From: Tieghemiomyces parasiticus
Lineage: Eukaryota > Kickxellomycota > Dimargaritomycetes > Dimargaritales > Dimargaritaceae
Direction: 5' to 3'
Assembly (NCBI GenBank): GCA_027575765.1
Contig: JANBPT010000133.1
Span: 1-64,000, forward strand
Length of the DNA stretch: 64,000 nt
Below the pieces are notes generated by a model, which did no database searches, was not told the origin of the DNA, and saw nothing but the letters and a program-made list of their open reading frames with translations. This document shows, one piece after another, positions 31,701-42,563 of the stretch (the first letter of the stretch is position 1; each line of letters opens with the position of its first letter). Made by a program: the position numbers and the translations under genes.

Positions 31701-33415
31701 TGGCGGTTGACGGCCAGTATGCGTCGACGGACCATAGTGTGATCAGCCCTTGCCGAGGCGTTGGGCTCGAGATGGCACACGCGGTCGGATGGAGCCAAGG
31801 CTGCGTCGTTCTGGACGAGTGGGGCTGGCTGCGAGGTCAATGGCGATGTTATTGGAGAATCATTGACCATGCTATTGGTCAGGCTTTGCCGGGACGGCGG
31901 CAGGGATGGCTCGATTCCCAGGGCGTGGAACCGATCGCTTAACTCCTGGTCCATGTCGTTCGAGCCGTAGGTAGTCCACGACAGGAACTGTTCCGACGAA
32001 TGGTTGAGGGAGGAGAGCGAAGGGTTGGATGTGGAGCCTACGACAGTTGGCGGCCTAGCGCCGGTTGCGGAACTGATGGACACGATCGGTAGGTCAGCCA
32101 TGGTTTGGCCAATCGACTCGTGGCCATCAACAGGAAAGGGTAGCCGTGGGCTGGACTGATGCGACGCAGGTCCGTGTCTAGCACGATGCACCGACTCCGA
32201 AGCGGATGCTGGGGCCAAGGGGTCCGGCTTGCCCGGGGTACCAGGTCCCCTGCTCGGCGATTTAGTTCGCAACTTCGACTTATCGAACGATAGGAGACGA
32301 CTGCGGAGCCCGCGTTCGGTTGGTTTCATGCCCAATGAGGTTGGAGACGGTGACCGAGAGTTGGGTATGGAGGGCAAGGGTCGATCGAGAAGCGAGGCGA
32401 GTGAAGCACGGGAGGCTGGGTTCGGGTTCAAGACTCGCAACTGATCTGCCCCGGGACGACGGAGCGACCCTGCATAGACCATATTGGGGAGACCCGGAGC
32501 CCAATGATCGTCGGTGAAGGCGGCCCTCTGCGGAGTGAGGTGGCATGGGAGGGTGGCGTATGGCGCCCCGTGCATCGACTGCGTGGGTGAAACGGTCATG
32601 GTCGACGCATCAACCATGCTCGGACCCATGGTGCCGGCGTACGGGGCTGGTCCCAGTGGGGCGGTGCGCGGGGATTGGAATTGGTTATAGTGCGCAGCTT
32701 GGGTACCTTCGGTGAAGGCCCGACTCATGGGGGCGGTGGTGGCGGGGGCGAATGGTGCCCCACCATAGCCTAACTCGCTGGCCTGCTGTGCGGCCCAGTC
32801 GCTTAAGCGATCCTCGAAGAGCCGATCGAGGGATGGGCGCCGTTCTCGCTTAAAACTCAATTTCTGAGTCATCTTGCGGCGAATGGCTGCCGTCCAGGAG
32901 GCAGTCCTGGGGGTGGTGGGTTCCGACGGTACGGCTCCTTGGGGCGAGTGGTCGTGCGTGGGAGAGGTGGCGTAGACCTCGCGACGGAGATCCTTAGCTT
33001 GGATGAGGAGCACAGGGCGTTCCGTCCTGGGCTTGGGGCCTGGGTTGCGAGGCGGTAGCCCATTAGACCGAACGTCCAAACGGGGACTAGGGGGAGCCTG
33101 GTGGGTCGGGGCGGGTTGGGTCATGAGAGTGGCGCTGTATGATGGCTGAAGATGTGGCTGCCAAGAGTCGACGGCAGGAGACTGCGGAGGATGGTGCGTC
33201 GGACGCTTATAGAAAGTGGCGGTCGAAGGGTTGGGGTCACGTTGGGTTAGGCCGTTAAGGTCGCAAAATTTAGAAGGGCGGGGTCGAGGGGGCGGGACGG
33301 GCAGAGGCAGCCGTGAGGCGAATTGGGTCTGATACGGGCTGGCGCTGTGTGGATATGGTGGTAGCTCAAATGATGCAAATGCGGAGATTGACGAGGCGGG
33401 TGGCGGCGCGGTCAT
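28784..33415 (-). CDS. Large disordered protein of unknown function
   Basis: A single uninterrupted frame of 1543 residues with GC-rich third positions. A frame this long is not expected by chance. It is rich in serine, proline, threonine and alanine throughout and has no recognised catalytic domain, signal peptide or membrane segment. Candidate short motifs are a PKA-like site in SFKRERRPSLDRLFEDR (about residue 195), basic segments near GLRSRLLSFDKSKLRTKSPS, a helical stretch TKAEFCTLVQDLAHAIYQSA near residue 1070, a histidine/aspartate-rich acidic run (GGDDDDDEEVDYGH), and a cysteine-containing end, CRRSCMCQIPDDITACIHDD. The composition suggests a phosphorylated scaffold or regulator, but this is only a guess. 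The ATG at 33415 is the first in frame. A TATA-like site 1.7 kb upstream hints at a long spliced leader. Confidence 0.8.
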   Translation of the reverse strand: MTAPPPASSISAFASFELPPYPHSASPYQTQFASRLPLPVPPPRPRPSKFCDLNGLTQRDPNPSTATFYKRPTHHPPQSPAVDSWQPHLQPSYSATLMTQPAPTHQAPPSPRLDVRSNGLPPRNPGPKPRTERPVLLIQAKDLRREVYATSPTHDHSPQGAVPSEPTTPRTASWTAAIRRKMTQKLSFKRERRPSLDRLFEDRLSDWAAQQASELGYGGAPFAPATTAPMSRAFTEGTQAAHYNQFQSPRTAPLGPAPYAGTMGPSMVDASTMTVSPTQSMHGAPYATLPCHLTPQRAAFTDDHWAPGLPNMVYAGSLRRPGADQLRVLNPNPASRASLASLLDRPLPSIPNSRSPSPTSLGMKPTERGLRSRLLSFDKSKLRTKSPSRGPGTPGKPDPLAPASASESVHRARHGPASHQSSPRLPFPVDGHESIGQTMADLPIVSISSATGARPPTVVGSTSNPSLSSLNHSSEQFLSWTTYGSNDMDQELSDRFHALGIEPSLPPSRQSLTNSMVNDSPITSPLTSQPAPLVQNDAALAPSDRVCHLEPNASARADHTMVRRRILAVNRHFDELQTTPSPHPSSGRSSKKILNHVEGITNNFVNRVRGASFKGPRNPKLTVAVSHPMSLSDSLSPPATSGGISGSVGAPQAMSPAVTQLPNGVELVSLDQAAMASQSPATSASAESALPVSAASGSHLLRSSDTINLPVAKQMLKIRTLDMLDGHYRPAVTVPWDVASSLSCDRSTVACSPSASAASLTSLPVAPLSPLTPLSPKLKPAHPAPPNSAYRLARGPVSSPPTSASASLVPSDRALGDNITLKRISGVSLGQDLTADSPATAELKSGEVNSEIVPGPRRLAKPVNNPTRGSYHDVDQPLRLLRSSSRQFTPPTAPRSRHNSQRPIIQTKSVSSSTVMEMPANSASPSSLPSAKVRSTPVGLQGNANSEMAQCQKKRATFPPAVSPSSSTEVDCDRSDETTGSGADSFARLTRQAIDTSTTPAPSTVQPDYRDLLTKAEFCTLVQDLAHAIYQSALEVAMTRANASMGSGMLQSGAPTATATISEAAGTRPSSTHSAISAFAVQGDELDLSMTGVGDDKLTRPTAGNSSWDMDVSISQIDPNLTMALEGTTDSITPTVPNVTSATTPPVAEAVVQPEAAPIVDEALKVKLRRSAVRQSLMLVSLQLQKAGETAQADSFQTRPSPVLKSVAREPDLAHQAEEPNRSAPPEPEIGYPEGSNATLPGLVKTEESGDPNCEPFHGGHSHEPAPVNQNACHSDTCSNADDSGNIDPLVQPSLLSPTTTPNGGTDKHPLAEEAPNARKTRLRASIRLSSIRHPMHYQPDPTFKIAEDSDAHSSDTCGEGGDDDDDEEVDYGHVAILSHQIISTAPRQDFELSRVSSIAMSTASITGPHHSFVASNTSSNGDSDESPRCESNTSLLNEVMLASEMHPYPQARLGYATDHPNQYHSHHPPDYSRQSSSFDSILRLSETPYLAKLGFNLEYPHLSSRENPPSQACRRSCMCQIPDDITACIHDDVRFDPSELRF

Positions 33416-34540
33416 AAGGTGAAGCGAGAACCAGTCACGGTAGGCCGTCTATTTTATGTAATGTACAGGTGCGCGGCGGGGGCACGCTGGAGGGAAAAGA
33501 GTGGTGGTTCCAAATCTACAGGTTTGGGTTAGCCAAAATGTCGGTTAAATCGCAGACCCAGATACCATTGGGTACGTAGGGTGACCTTAATACACGGAAG
33601 AACGGCTGGATATTGGTTTCTGTTCACAGCAGAGGGGTGTAGTTCGCGCACCCCAAGGGAAACGACTCCTTCGCACTTGGTAATTTACCTTATCAATGTG
33701 TCACGGCGTGCGGCAGCGATGAAATTTCAGGGAGCACGCGAAAGCTTGGCGTCTGGGGGATAGGGTCAGCAGTTATTAATGCGATTGCTGGTTAATGGGT
33801 GCCGTGTGAGGTATTATCTAACGAGCATGCTTTCAAAGGGCGCCGAGTACCCAAGAGGAGTGTGAGTCTAGGATGAATTCGACTTGGCCCTGATGTGCTG
33901 AATGGTAGACTCAATAATTGCCGAGGTTAAAAGAAACCGGCGGAGTTGGGCACGGTAGTGGCCAGTGGATCGGCGGACAGGATGGAGTAGAAAGAAACGA
34001 GCGAGCATCCGGGGAACTTGAAAGCCCAAGGGGTCCACATGTGGAGGAAGGGTGTGGATACTAGTAAATCCAGTGCAGGGTTGGTTCCGTACGCCGCCCT
34101 AACCCTTACGAGGGCCAACTGTCGCAAGATTGACCGCGTGCCAAGAAAAAAATGTGAACGAAAAACACCATAGAGGGAACAGGATTTGCCAAGGACACAG
34201 AAAAGGCTGGGCCTTTCGGCCTTCCGCCCACGCGAGAAGTGGTGTAGAGTGTGTGCTTACCGATTATGCAGGCGAGTGAAGGGCAGACCCGTGGATGGAC
34301 AATTGCTGTACCGAGTAGGGGAGGGCACAGGGAGTGTGACGATGGTGGCGGCGTTGCGCTTTATGACAAGGGGTGAGGTGTAGATGTGCAGGCCTGATAG
34401 TGGGACAATAAACAAGCCACGTCGGGGGGACAGGGGTACTGGGTGCGGGGATATGTGGAAGGGATGGGGACAGGCAAGGGGGTTGGTAAGCACAGGGCAC
34501 TAGTTATAAGCGGATGGTCAGCATATTCAGTTGTGACACA

Positions 34541-34716
34541 GCTGAGATGCCAATGGCACCGGTGGCTCTGCACAGATAATCCGTGTGCGTGAGTATGGGT
34601 GCGTACCAGGGGAGGATGCAGGAGGCTCTTACGACCGAAGGATTGGGCTTGGGCAGGAAGGGTACCAATAGCTACAATGACGACCAAGGGTTGGGAACAG
34701 GCTGAGATGCCAATAG
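34541..34716. repeat. Pair of 16-base direct repeats
   Basis: GCTGAGATGCCAATGG at 34541-34556 recurs as GCTGAGATGCCAATAG at 34701-34716, with one mismatch and a 160-base period. It lies in the presumed leader region of the gene at 28784-33415. Its meaning is unknown. Confidence 0.7.
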
Positions 34717-35095
34717 GGTCTGGCAGGTAGTAGCGTGGTTGCACTGAGAGGAGGGGTTATAGGTCGGGTGGTATTTGGTGGAACAACGGATAAGGGTGAG
34801 ATGGAAGATGAGTTTCGACAAGCCAAACGATGCAAGTTGGGGGAGAGGTTGACTGACGGTACGTGCAGTGCTGATGGAGACAGAACGCTGTGTAAGCTGT
34901 GGTGAAAGCGCTGGTACGGAAAGTAAACAGGCGTACTAGTAGGTTGGCCACTAGTACACAAGACAGAATGGCGCAAGTAATCGAAACGAGTGGCAAAGTG
35001 AGGATGTGCAAGAGCTAATAGAATGTGCGTGTGCAGGCGTAGTACACTAATTCGGTGCGAATAGGCCGTGGCGAACGTGGGCGACCATCGGCAAG

Positions 35096-35103
35096 ATTAT
35101 ATA
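35096..35103 (-). promoter_or_regulatory. TATA-like element, minus strand
   Basis: The minus strand reads GGGGTATATAATC, preceded (35140-35285) by a very pyrimidine-rich tract, as in the other promoters here. The only large minus-strand gene downstream begins at 33415, which would need a leader of 1.6 kb with one or more introns. Confidence 0.25.
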
Positions 35104-38100
35104 CCCCGTACTCGACATGCGGCGTAATGGGTGCGAAGGAGAGGGAGAGACGGCCGGTAAAGATGGCTCGGAGGCCTTGGGATGGGCCACCCTTTAAGGG
35201 TAGGGGACAGGGGAAGGAGGCCAGACAGAGAGCAGGAAAGGAGGAAGGATGGAGGGGGGAGAGGGGGAGAGGGGGGGAGACTTGTAGTGAATAGTCGGAG
35301 GGGCCGGGTGCACAAAGCGCAGTCAAGTTCATTGTCGCTTAGTTTTAACAAGGTTGGTCAGCCAGATCCCAGTCCAAACCTTTCGCCGCCCTGTTTCCCC
35401 CTCATCCTCTTTTCCCCGTCCACCCGGTAGCTGTGGTATCTCTTTTGAGCTGTAATGCCACTGCCCATCATCCACGGCCTGCGCACCTGCGCTGGTATGT
35501 GCGCAACATTGGCCCAGCATCTTATTCCTACCGCTCATCTCCTTCGCCCCACACCATAATCCCCGGTACCCAACGATTCTTTCCGAAGAGTCTTTGTCAA
35601 CCATGGCGGTGAGCGACCCGTGTCGGAGTTTCCAACCCATCGTCCCCCCCGCACTGCCTTGGTACGATGGGCAACGGCAACACTTCATTACCATCCGTGC
35701 CCCCCCCCTTAAACGGTATTTCGCGTCACCGGCTGACCCTCTCTGACGCTGTTCCCTCCTTTGGTTTCGATGTGTGGTTCCTGATATCGGGGTAAACGGT
35801 AGCTTCTTTCGGAGGGTGACGGTGTCCAAACACTGGAGTGTAGAAAAATTGAAGTAGGAGGGTAAATAAACCGAAAAGAATGTATTCAAAGAGGGGAGAA
35901 ATTGACAGTTATTTTGTACCTACCACTGTGTCTGCCCATAGTAGTACCCGTAAATGCTATGTATCCCCTTGACTCCTTAGGCGGCTGCATCAGCCCTCTC
36001 TCACCACTCTTGACCCAGCCGATCGCTGCTCCACGTGTCAGAAGAGACGCGAGCCAAATTGAATCGACCCCACTCAATGACTATGTGGTTGGATAGTGAA
36101 GCAGTCGAATAAGGTTTAACGGACCAACCTTGCCCCACCTCCAGGTACGACGGCTGCTAGCCTGACAGTAGGGGGGGAGAACTTTCTCCACACTTTAGGT
36201 GGAAACGGGGAAGAGTGTCTGGGACCCAGCGGTGAACGTCGTGGTGAGGGGTAACGCAAGGAAGTACTGTTGCACAGAGGTATTCAGCAAAGGAAGACCT
36301 CGCCATTAGGCTTCGGTCCGCTTCATCTCCGCAGAGAGAAGATGGAGGGGGAAGGGTCGACGACGGCCAACACTATGATGGGCAGCAGTGACAAAGGCCC
36401 TAAAGTGGCGAGCAATCTCAGCTAGAATTGGTCAACCTAATTGGACCTTAACAAAGGGCCCTATCGTCCGTGCCACACGGCGACTTTTGTCAATGAGGCC
36501 TGGGCTGCCTCGTCTCCCCCCCCCGGCTACCGTTCTCCTTCCTTGTGGCCTCCACCCTGTTATGGGCTATTACAATATACTAATGTGAGCCGCAATTTTA
36601 GAAGCGCCGGTAGCTGGCCCAAACTGTACACCGTCCAATCAGCCGGACCATTGGTAGGCGAAGCAGACTACCTTTACCGTCAATTGCCCTTTGGTAGATC
36701 TTTATGCTTTGGATGTACGTGCATTCCTTCGTCAAAATAAAGATAAAATATCGTGTGCGTTTGGGCTAGCGGGCGAATGATGAGTGACCACCGTTGCTAC
36801 TGCTGCAGGAGACGAGGGCACTCCAGGTCGACCAATTGCTAATACTGTCAAAATCGACCACAGACTCATTGACGTGGATTCATTTTAGTAACTGGGCGAC
36901 GGCGGAGCCTAGGAATAAAGCTTTTCCAAAGCACTACGAGAGTTGACCCACTGCTGCTATAGAGTTTAACAGGGAGAAATACCACCGACTTACGATGTGG
37001 TATTTCGAACTAGGGTTTACTCTCATTAGGCTGCCTTTCGCGCCATTGTTAAACTACTGAGCTGGACTAACAACCTCTTTGGTTTTTGGAATAACCACAA
37101 CCTTCCAGTCGGCATCACCGTAAGATTATTACAGCAAGAAGTGCGAGATTCGTATTAACGGTTCGGACATGGACAGTACAGGCGCTGGACAAAGGTTTTA
37201 TGAACCGAGGCTTAGTGTCGCAACCATTGGTCTCATTAGAGTGAGCTGGGCCGTGTCGGATATGATGGCCCCAGGCATCTATTCTATTCTAGGATGTAAT
37301 CAGTCCTCACAGGCATACGTACACCCTTTTTGGACCATAATGTCCAATCCCAATACTCTAACGCACCATTGAGCCCGCATATATCACGATTGCTACACAG
37401 GTTACCATTTTTAATTCTAAAACACGGAGCGCGTGAAGCCATGGGCCACCAGGCTAAATTTGAGGCCGATCTGGTACCTTGTCCCTTTCCGTATTATATA
37501 CTGCAGCTTGTTAATTTACTTTTCCATAAGCCGCAGTTCCCATAAATATCCCTTAGTCTAGAAATATATCAGTTGAGTGTGGTAGGTCTAATCGTAACAA
37601 GTAAACGAGTAGAATTGAGGGGTAGAAGATGTCGTTTCTTAGGTTCCGATATGGAGCTTTATACAGGGTCTCAGCCTGTGATTTGGCCTTGTCGGTGTGT
37701 GCTAGTGTAGAAAGTTGTGGAATCGTAGAGCAGTATGGAAATACAGTAAGTGTCGCTTGCCAAGGCTGGCCTGGGAGGTCGAGGTGAGTTGAATGACGGT
37801 GGTGATCGTTCCGTTAGTTGCATGAGCGGCAGTCCCGGCGTGTGGCGGCGTCGTGAGTGGCAGCTGGCTGGTGCATGAGGTAAGGTCGTTCTAGGTGACC
37901 ACACTGAGCTGAATATTCTTAACAAGGATATAGTTCTAATTACTGCGGATGGAATAGTCCCAACTGGTGGGTAAATAGCTGATTCGGGCCAACTATCCTT
38001 GCATTTCCACCATAAACACTGCCCTGAGCAGGAAACTTGAAACTGTGTGGTTGCGCCGATCCTCAAATCCTGACACCTTCGCCGACAACCCTGTGCTACC

Positions 38101-40597
38101 AATAGTAGCATTTTGGGATTAGGTCAGTAATGACTTTTACCAGCACCAGTATCCGGCTATAGCATCCAAAAGCCAAAATCCGCAGAAGCACTGCAAGCCA
38201 CAGCGACGCCTTGCAGGAACGACCACGAGCTCCGTAGCAAATAGCGATTGGCCGAATCAAGCGGTTTACGTAAACTCATCATGACCTACCACCAAGCTCC
38301 AGACCAAGATCCGTCCCCCCCATAGTTCCTGGCTATATAAGCCTGCGAACCTAACCACTAATGATGTACCTTAATTTTTATACGTAAACTACACCGATTG
38401 CAATAGAACACCCTTTGGGATCTCGACTACCACACACTGTACATCACCCTATTAGGTACCTCCAGGTTACAGTGTCCCTCTACTCAATATGGCAAAATGA
38501 AGGCACTCCGCAATCTGTGGTGCCCAAAACCACTGATCCGATCAGCTGTGGCATCTCGGCCTCATCCCCATTTCCATTAACCGGTTCCCGTATTCAATAT
38601 TTCTTTGTAGCGACGCCGACCTTCCTGATCCACCGGATGGCGTCTTCTACTTTGACAGGCGTCCCCGCCTCTATCCTTTTAGGGCTCTACTTCCTTCCAT
38701 ATTATTCTTATTGATCCGGCAGTCGCGCAGCTGCCTTCGTATTCGCTCTGGCGCTGGCCCTGTCTTGCACTATCGTCTTTGGGCTCGCCTGACCCAACCC
38801 GTAGCCGCGGCAAAGGATGCAGGACGTCCTTCCGTATAAAAGACCCTCTGGGTCGCTACACAATAAATGATAGCTTAAAAACACACAACTAGTTCCGTCA
38901 TCACTTCGTAGTTTTTCTGTACCCTATTCATTTTATTAGTCTTTAGTTCGCTGGCTATTAGCCTTAAGTTTCCTCTAGGGTAGTTTTCCCTACGACACAA
39001 TCCATCTCTATGATTTCTGCCTTGGGGTGTGAGTTAAGTTTACCAACAGACTAAGAATATACCGAATATCCAGATTACGGGCATTGTACAGCGGATTTTG
39101 GCATAGTTTCTGTCGCTCACAATGCCAGGTTTAATAGGCCAAGGGGAGTGTCTTGAATTCGCCCCTCCCCGAAAATATAGTCAGCAGAAGCGGACAGCGG
39201 GTGCATGAGGCCGTGACAAGACTCCACCGTTGACCTGGACATAGGGACGCTATGAGACCGCATGGTGTCACAGCGGCGAACCATGGGCAATCAAATTGGA
39301 AGCGGCTGGTAACCATGGTCAGCTTACCCCGGTGAGGCTGGCCATTGCCCAGGACATAGTAAGCTTCCTTTGCCATCACGGAAATGAGGCCCTAAACCTC
39401 AGTGGTGGGTTCGTTGCCGTCTTATAAAAGGACATGGAGGGAAGGCAACTGAGTGGAAGGTGTAGAAGGAGTGAAGGGGGAGAGGAAGGACATGGACTGA
39501 TCGAAGGTAAAGAAGAGCGGGGAAACCGCAGGCGGTAAGCTATAATGCGGGTTAAGGTGGAAGGGCGGACAATGTCGACAGGGGCCAGGGAAGTCATGCT
39601 TGGGACGGCTTTTGGGGTGGAACTTTGGGGGTGGTTGACATATCAAGAGGGGGAAGATAGGTAAGGCTGACGGGTGAGTGTGGGTGGTGAATACAGGCTA
39701 CTACACACAAACGGCACTGCATCCGGGTCTGTGGCGGGATCCTCCCCTCTGCCATACTACTATTGTATCTCTAACGATACAGCCTTAGCTGGCTACATTG
39801 GCTGCGGTCGATTGAACGAGGTTTTCTTAGGGGGGTCATACGTCTGAGGCTGCGTGGGACAGGGAGGAGATATGGTACATATAATGACACAGCCATTTCG
39901 GTCGCCTCAGTCGCTTTCGCCCCCCTCGGTCTTCATATAAACATGAGGTTTAGCTAATAGTATGGCTGTCGGCCTATTCTGAGTGTAAGCCGAGTCGTGG
40001 ACCTTTAATTCGGGTCGATTGAAGGGGAGAGCTGAGGACGGAGACAGGTCCAGCGAGGGAAACAGGGTGACACAGCCCGAATCATGGAACCCCATGTTAA
40101 TGGTGAACACTGGGCAGCGTGCCCACCCTGCGTCTGTCACCATGCTCGGTATCACCCACAGAGGGGTGGTATTGGTGGCAAGACGCAGGTTGGTGGTTAT
40201 GGTACTGGGTGACCCGTGTAAGGCCCTAATGGGAGTGGTCGACCTTTTATTTAGCCTTCACTCGGCCGACGAGCAGAGGGACAAGATGATTCGGTAGGAG
40301 ACGACGACGGTAACACACTGTCCGCCTTAAAGCCCAGCATTGGTGTCCTTTATACGCTCCGCCTGGCCCAACTACAAAAAAAAGGGTAGAGCACGACTCT
40401 GCCACTTATAAACCCTTCCTTCGTCACCCCGACGCTGCCACCGTGTCTTCCCTACTCCTTGCCATCCGCTACCTACTGCCCCGGCCTCCGCCAGACCAAC
40501 GACCCTGTTCATAGTCTTGACCTGGTACCAGTTAACCCATTCTTTCTACGCTACTCCAACTCCGCTGGCTCTCCACAACCACGCCTGGACTACCATC

Positions 40598-41714
40598 ATG
40601 ACCGCCGCGTTTCCCATGCTCATTATCGGCCTCGTGCTGACCCTTACACCCTCGTCCCAAGCCGGAGATATCCGTCCCACCAGTGAATTTTGGAAAACCG
40701 TCCTAAACGAACAATTCCCTTCCACTGTACCGACTACCCCTTCAACCAAGGTGTTCAGTAGCCATCCCAAAGCCCCCCTCATGAAAGGTACCGATGACAA
40801 CAAGCGCATAACAAATGCAGTGTCCCGAGCCGACGCCCTCCGCCTCACCGCCCGTCGCGCCAGCGGAAAGCCCTCAGCCTTTCATCCGTATCAGATCAGA
40901 CTCCTCCACCGTACCGACAGCGGAGGTGTCTAGGGACTTTTCCAACGTCCTCTCCGCGTATGACAACAATAACTACGAAACCATTACCAGTGAATCGTCT
41001 ACGGACAGTCCAGGCATCCCTTTCAATCCTGCTGCTGCAAGCCCAAAAACGGCCAACCATGCTATGACCTCGCCCATCAACTCTGCCAGTTATGCTGATG
41101 AACTCGCTTGGAGTGGCATCAAAGCCCAGTTGTTAAACGACCCTCAATTCATGGCCGCTTACACCTCTCATCAGCGTGAAGGATTTCTTGATAGGCTGGA
41201 GGCTATCTCCCACGCTTGCCACGGCCGTCCCAACCCCAAGCCTCCGACCAACAACGCCGAGGTCATTAAGAAAGATATAGCCAAAATCCGGTACAGTGTC
41301 AATGCAGTATCTACTAAAGATATGGAAAGGAAACTAGTTAGTAGAGACCCAAAGCCTTGGCACGGTAAGATTGGCGAACTGAACTATGTTAACAAATGTG
41401 TAGAAAGTCCCAATTGTATACCCGCCTTTGTGACCATGGATACCTCCCAGAAACCCCGAAAGATCGAGTTCACTATACCCTTCCATGCCGCCCAAGGGCA
41501 CTCGGCAAGCCTGGACTGTCCAGCCTTAGTTAGGCGTCTGGCGTTGACCAGAAACGATTATAGAATGGTCAGCCTGTGGACCAAGGCCCCGTCAGTCGAT
41601 ATAGTCAGACATTTGGCTGAGTACTTAAAAGACGATATTTCACCGGAGAGGGTGATTAACAAGGATGACCTTGTCCAAATGCGTAAGGCACTAAGCTCAC
41701 GTATGGGCTGGTGA
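40598..41714 (+). CDS. Secreted protein of unknown function, probably lineage-specific
   Basis: Two exons, 40598-40787 and 40921-41714, joined across a 133-base intron (GTACCG to CGACAG), give 327 residues. The two frames overlap but differ, and only the splice joins them in frame (MK-A-EVSRDF). Residues 1-22 (AAFPMLIIGLVLTLTPSSQA) form a clear signal peptide. The mature protein is hydrophilic, with a serine/threonine-rich linker, then a likely globular part (DELAWSGIKAQLLNDPQFM, GFLDRLEAISHACHG, WHGKIGELNYVNKCVESPNC, KIEFTIPFHAAQGHSASLDC, VDIVRHLAEYLKDDISPERV). Several cysteines in the last 200 residues could form disulfides. No family is recognised. A TTATAAA at 40408 and AATAAA at 41821-41826 fit the transcript ends. 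Codon bias is weaker than in the housekeeping genes. An extracellular or effector-like role is a guess. Confidence 0.7.
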
Positions 41715-42563
41715 AATGCTGCTTTACCTGGATTAAACCATTGTCCACACCACTCGGTCGTGCCTGCGTTCCTGACTAGAGCAGCCTGAAAGGTTGGAAC
41801 CACGAGGTTCAGGTCGTAGTAATAAATAGTCAGCATGGGCAAGCGACCAGGCCTGATATTGGTAATAAGATAGTTGATCTGGACGGGGTGGTGTGGTCAG
41901 GGTAGTGTCCAATGTCCGATTGTATCGTATTGCGACCGAGAGAAACAGGTGAGAAGCGTGGGGTGTGGTACTTCTCGAATCCTGGTGTGCTCTTTGTTGG
42001 TCCTTAACTATATTGGGCGTGGGCCTGTTGGTAGCTAGTTGTGCTCACCGAGTGAAAGCGTGGAAGGGAGCAAGGGCGTGCGGCGAAGAGATGTGTCACG
42101 CCGGATATAATAACCGGTTGAAGTGAGGCGGCCAAGCAGCAGGGTGTGGTAAGGCGCAAACGTGCGTATAAGTAAGGGTGGGCGGGTGGCGCACTAGGGT
42201 CGGGGAAGTGGGTCGAGGGTAGAGGGCTAGTGGGGTATGGGGGAGGAGTCTGGATGGCAGTGGTGGCTTTGGGTGCGATAATAAGGATACCACTATATAA
42301 TAGGGAGCTCAGTTGGGATCCATAAGCAATGTACAGTGGGCGATTGACCGCCCGAAGACCGGAACGGAACTCTCTCAAAAGCCTCGTGAGGTGTGAATCG
42401 GGGCTGCTAGTCATTGCAAACCCGAATACCAAAGAAGGAATGACTTAGGGTTAGCCAAGGTGACCAATTGAATAATGCAATTCGCTGTTGACCCCAGAGC
42501 AGTATTTGTTGCACGGGTTATGTTGTAGCCATACCGGCCCATCTCGATCCAACAGCATTATCC
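41715..42563. other. Intergenic region
   Basis: The 3' flank of the secreted-protein gene with AATAAA at 41821. A minus-strand frame at 42004-42432 is pyrimidine-rich and leader-like. No gene is supported. Confidence 0.5.

Larger units (their letters stand above)
33416..40597. other. Gene-poor accessory region
   Basis: Seven kb without a confidently supported gene. From 33.4 to 35.3 kb the minus strand is pyrimidine-rich with a TATA-like element (35096-35103) and a GTAAGC donor near 34262, consistent with a long spliced leader of the gene ending at 28784. G-runs at about 35251-35279 could form a quadruplex. From 36 to 40.5 kb the sequence is AT-richer. Elements that might belong to small lineage-specific genes include a TATA at 38334-38340 and AATAAA at 38862-38867 flanking a frame that ends in a GPI-like hydrophobic tail (about 38722-38791), and minus-strand frames at 39131-39376 and 39907-40143. 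None is strong enough to annotate as coding. Confidence 0.45.

Noticed and set aside
34361..35332. Minus-strand frames with signal-like hydrophobic stretches (for example near LVVIVAIGTLPAQAQS)
   Set aside because: No ATG at the right place; starts are GTG or TTG, and the composition is that of pyrimidine-rich leader sequence.
35603..35746. 47-codon plus-strand frame with a good start context (MAVSDPCRSFQPIVPP)
   Set aside because: Too short, no splice partner and no family; C-runs interrupt it.
33416..40597. Search for retrotransposon or DNA-transposon remnants in the gene-poor region
   Set aside because: No reverse transcriptase, integrase or transposase motifs and no long terminal or inverted repeats were seen by eye.
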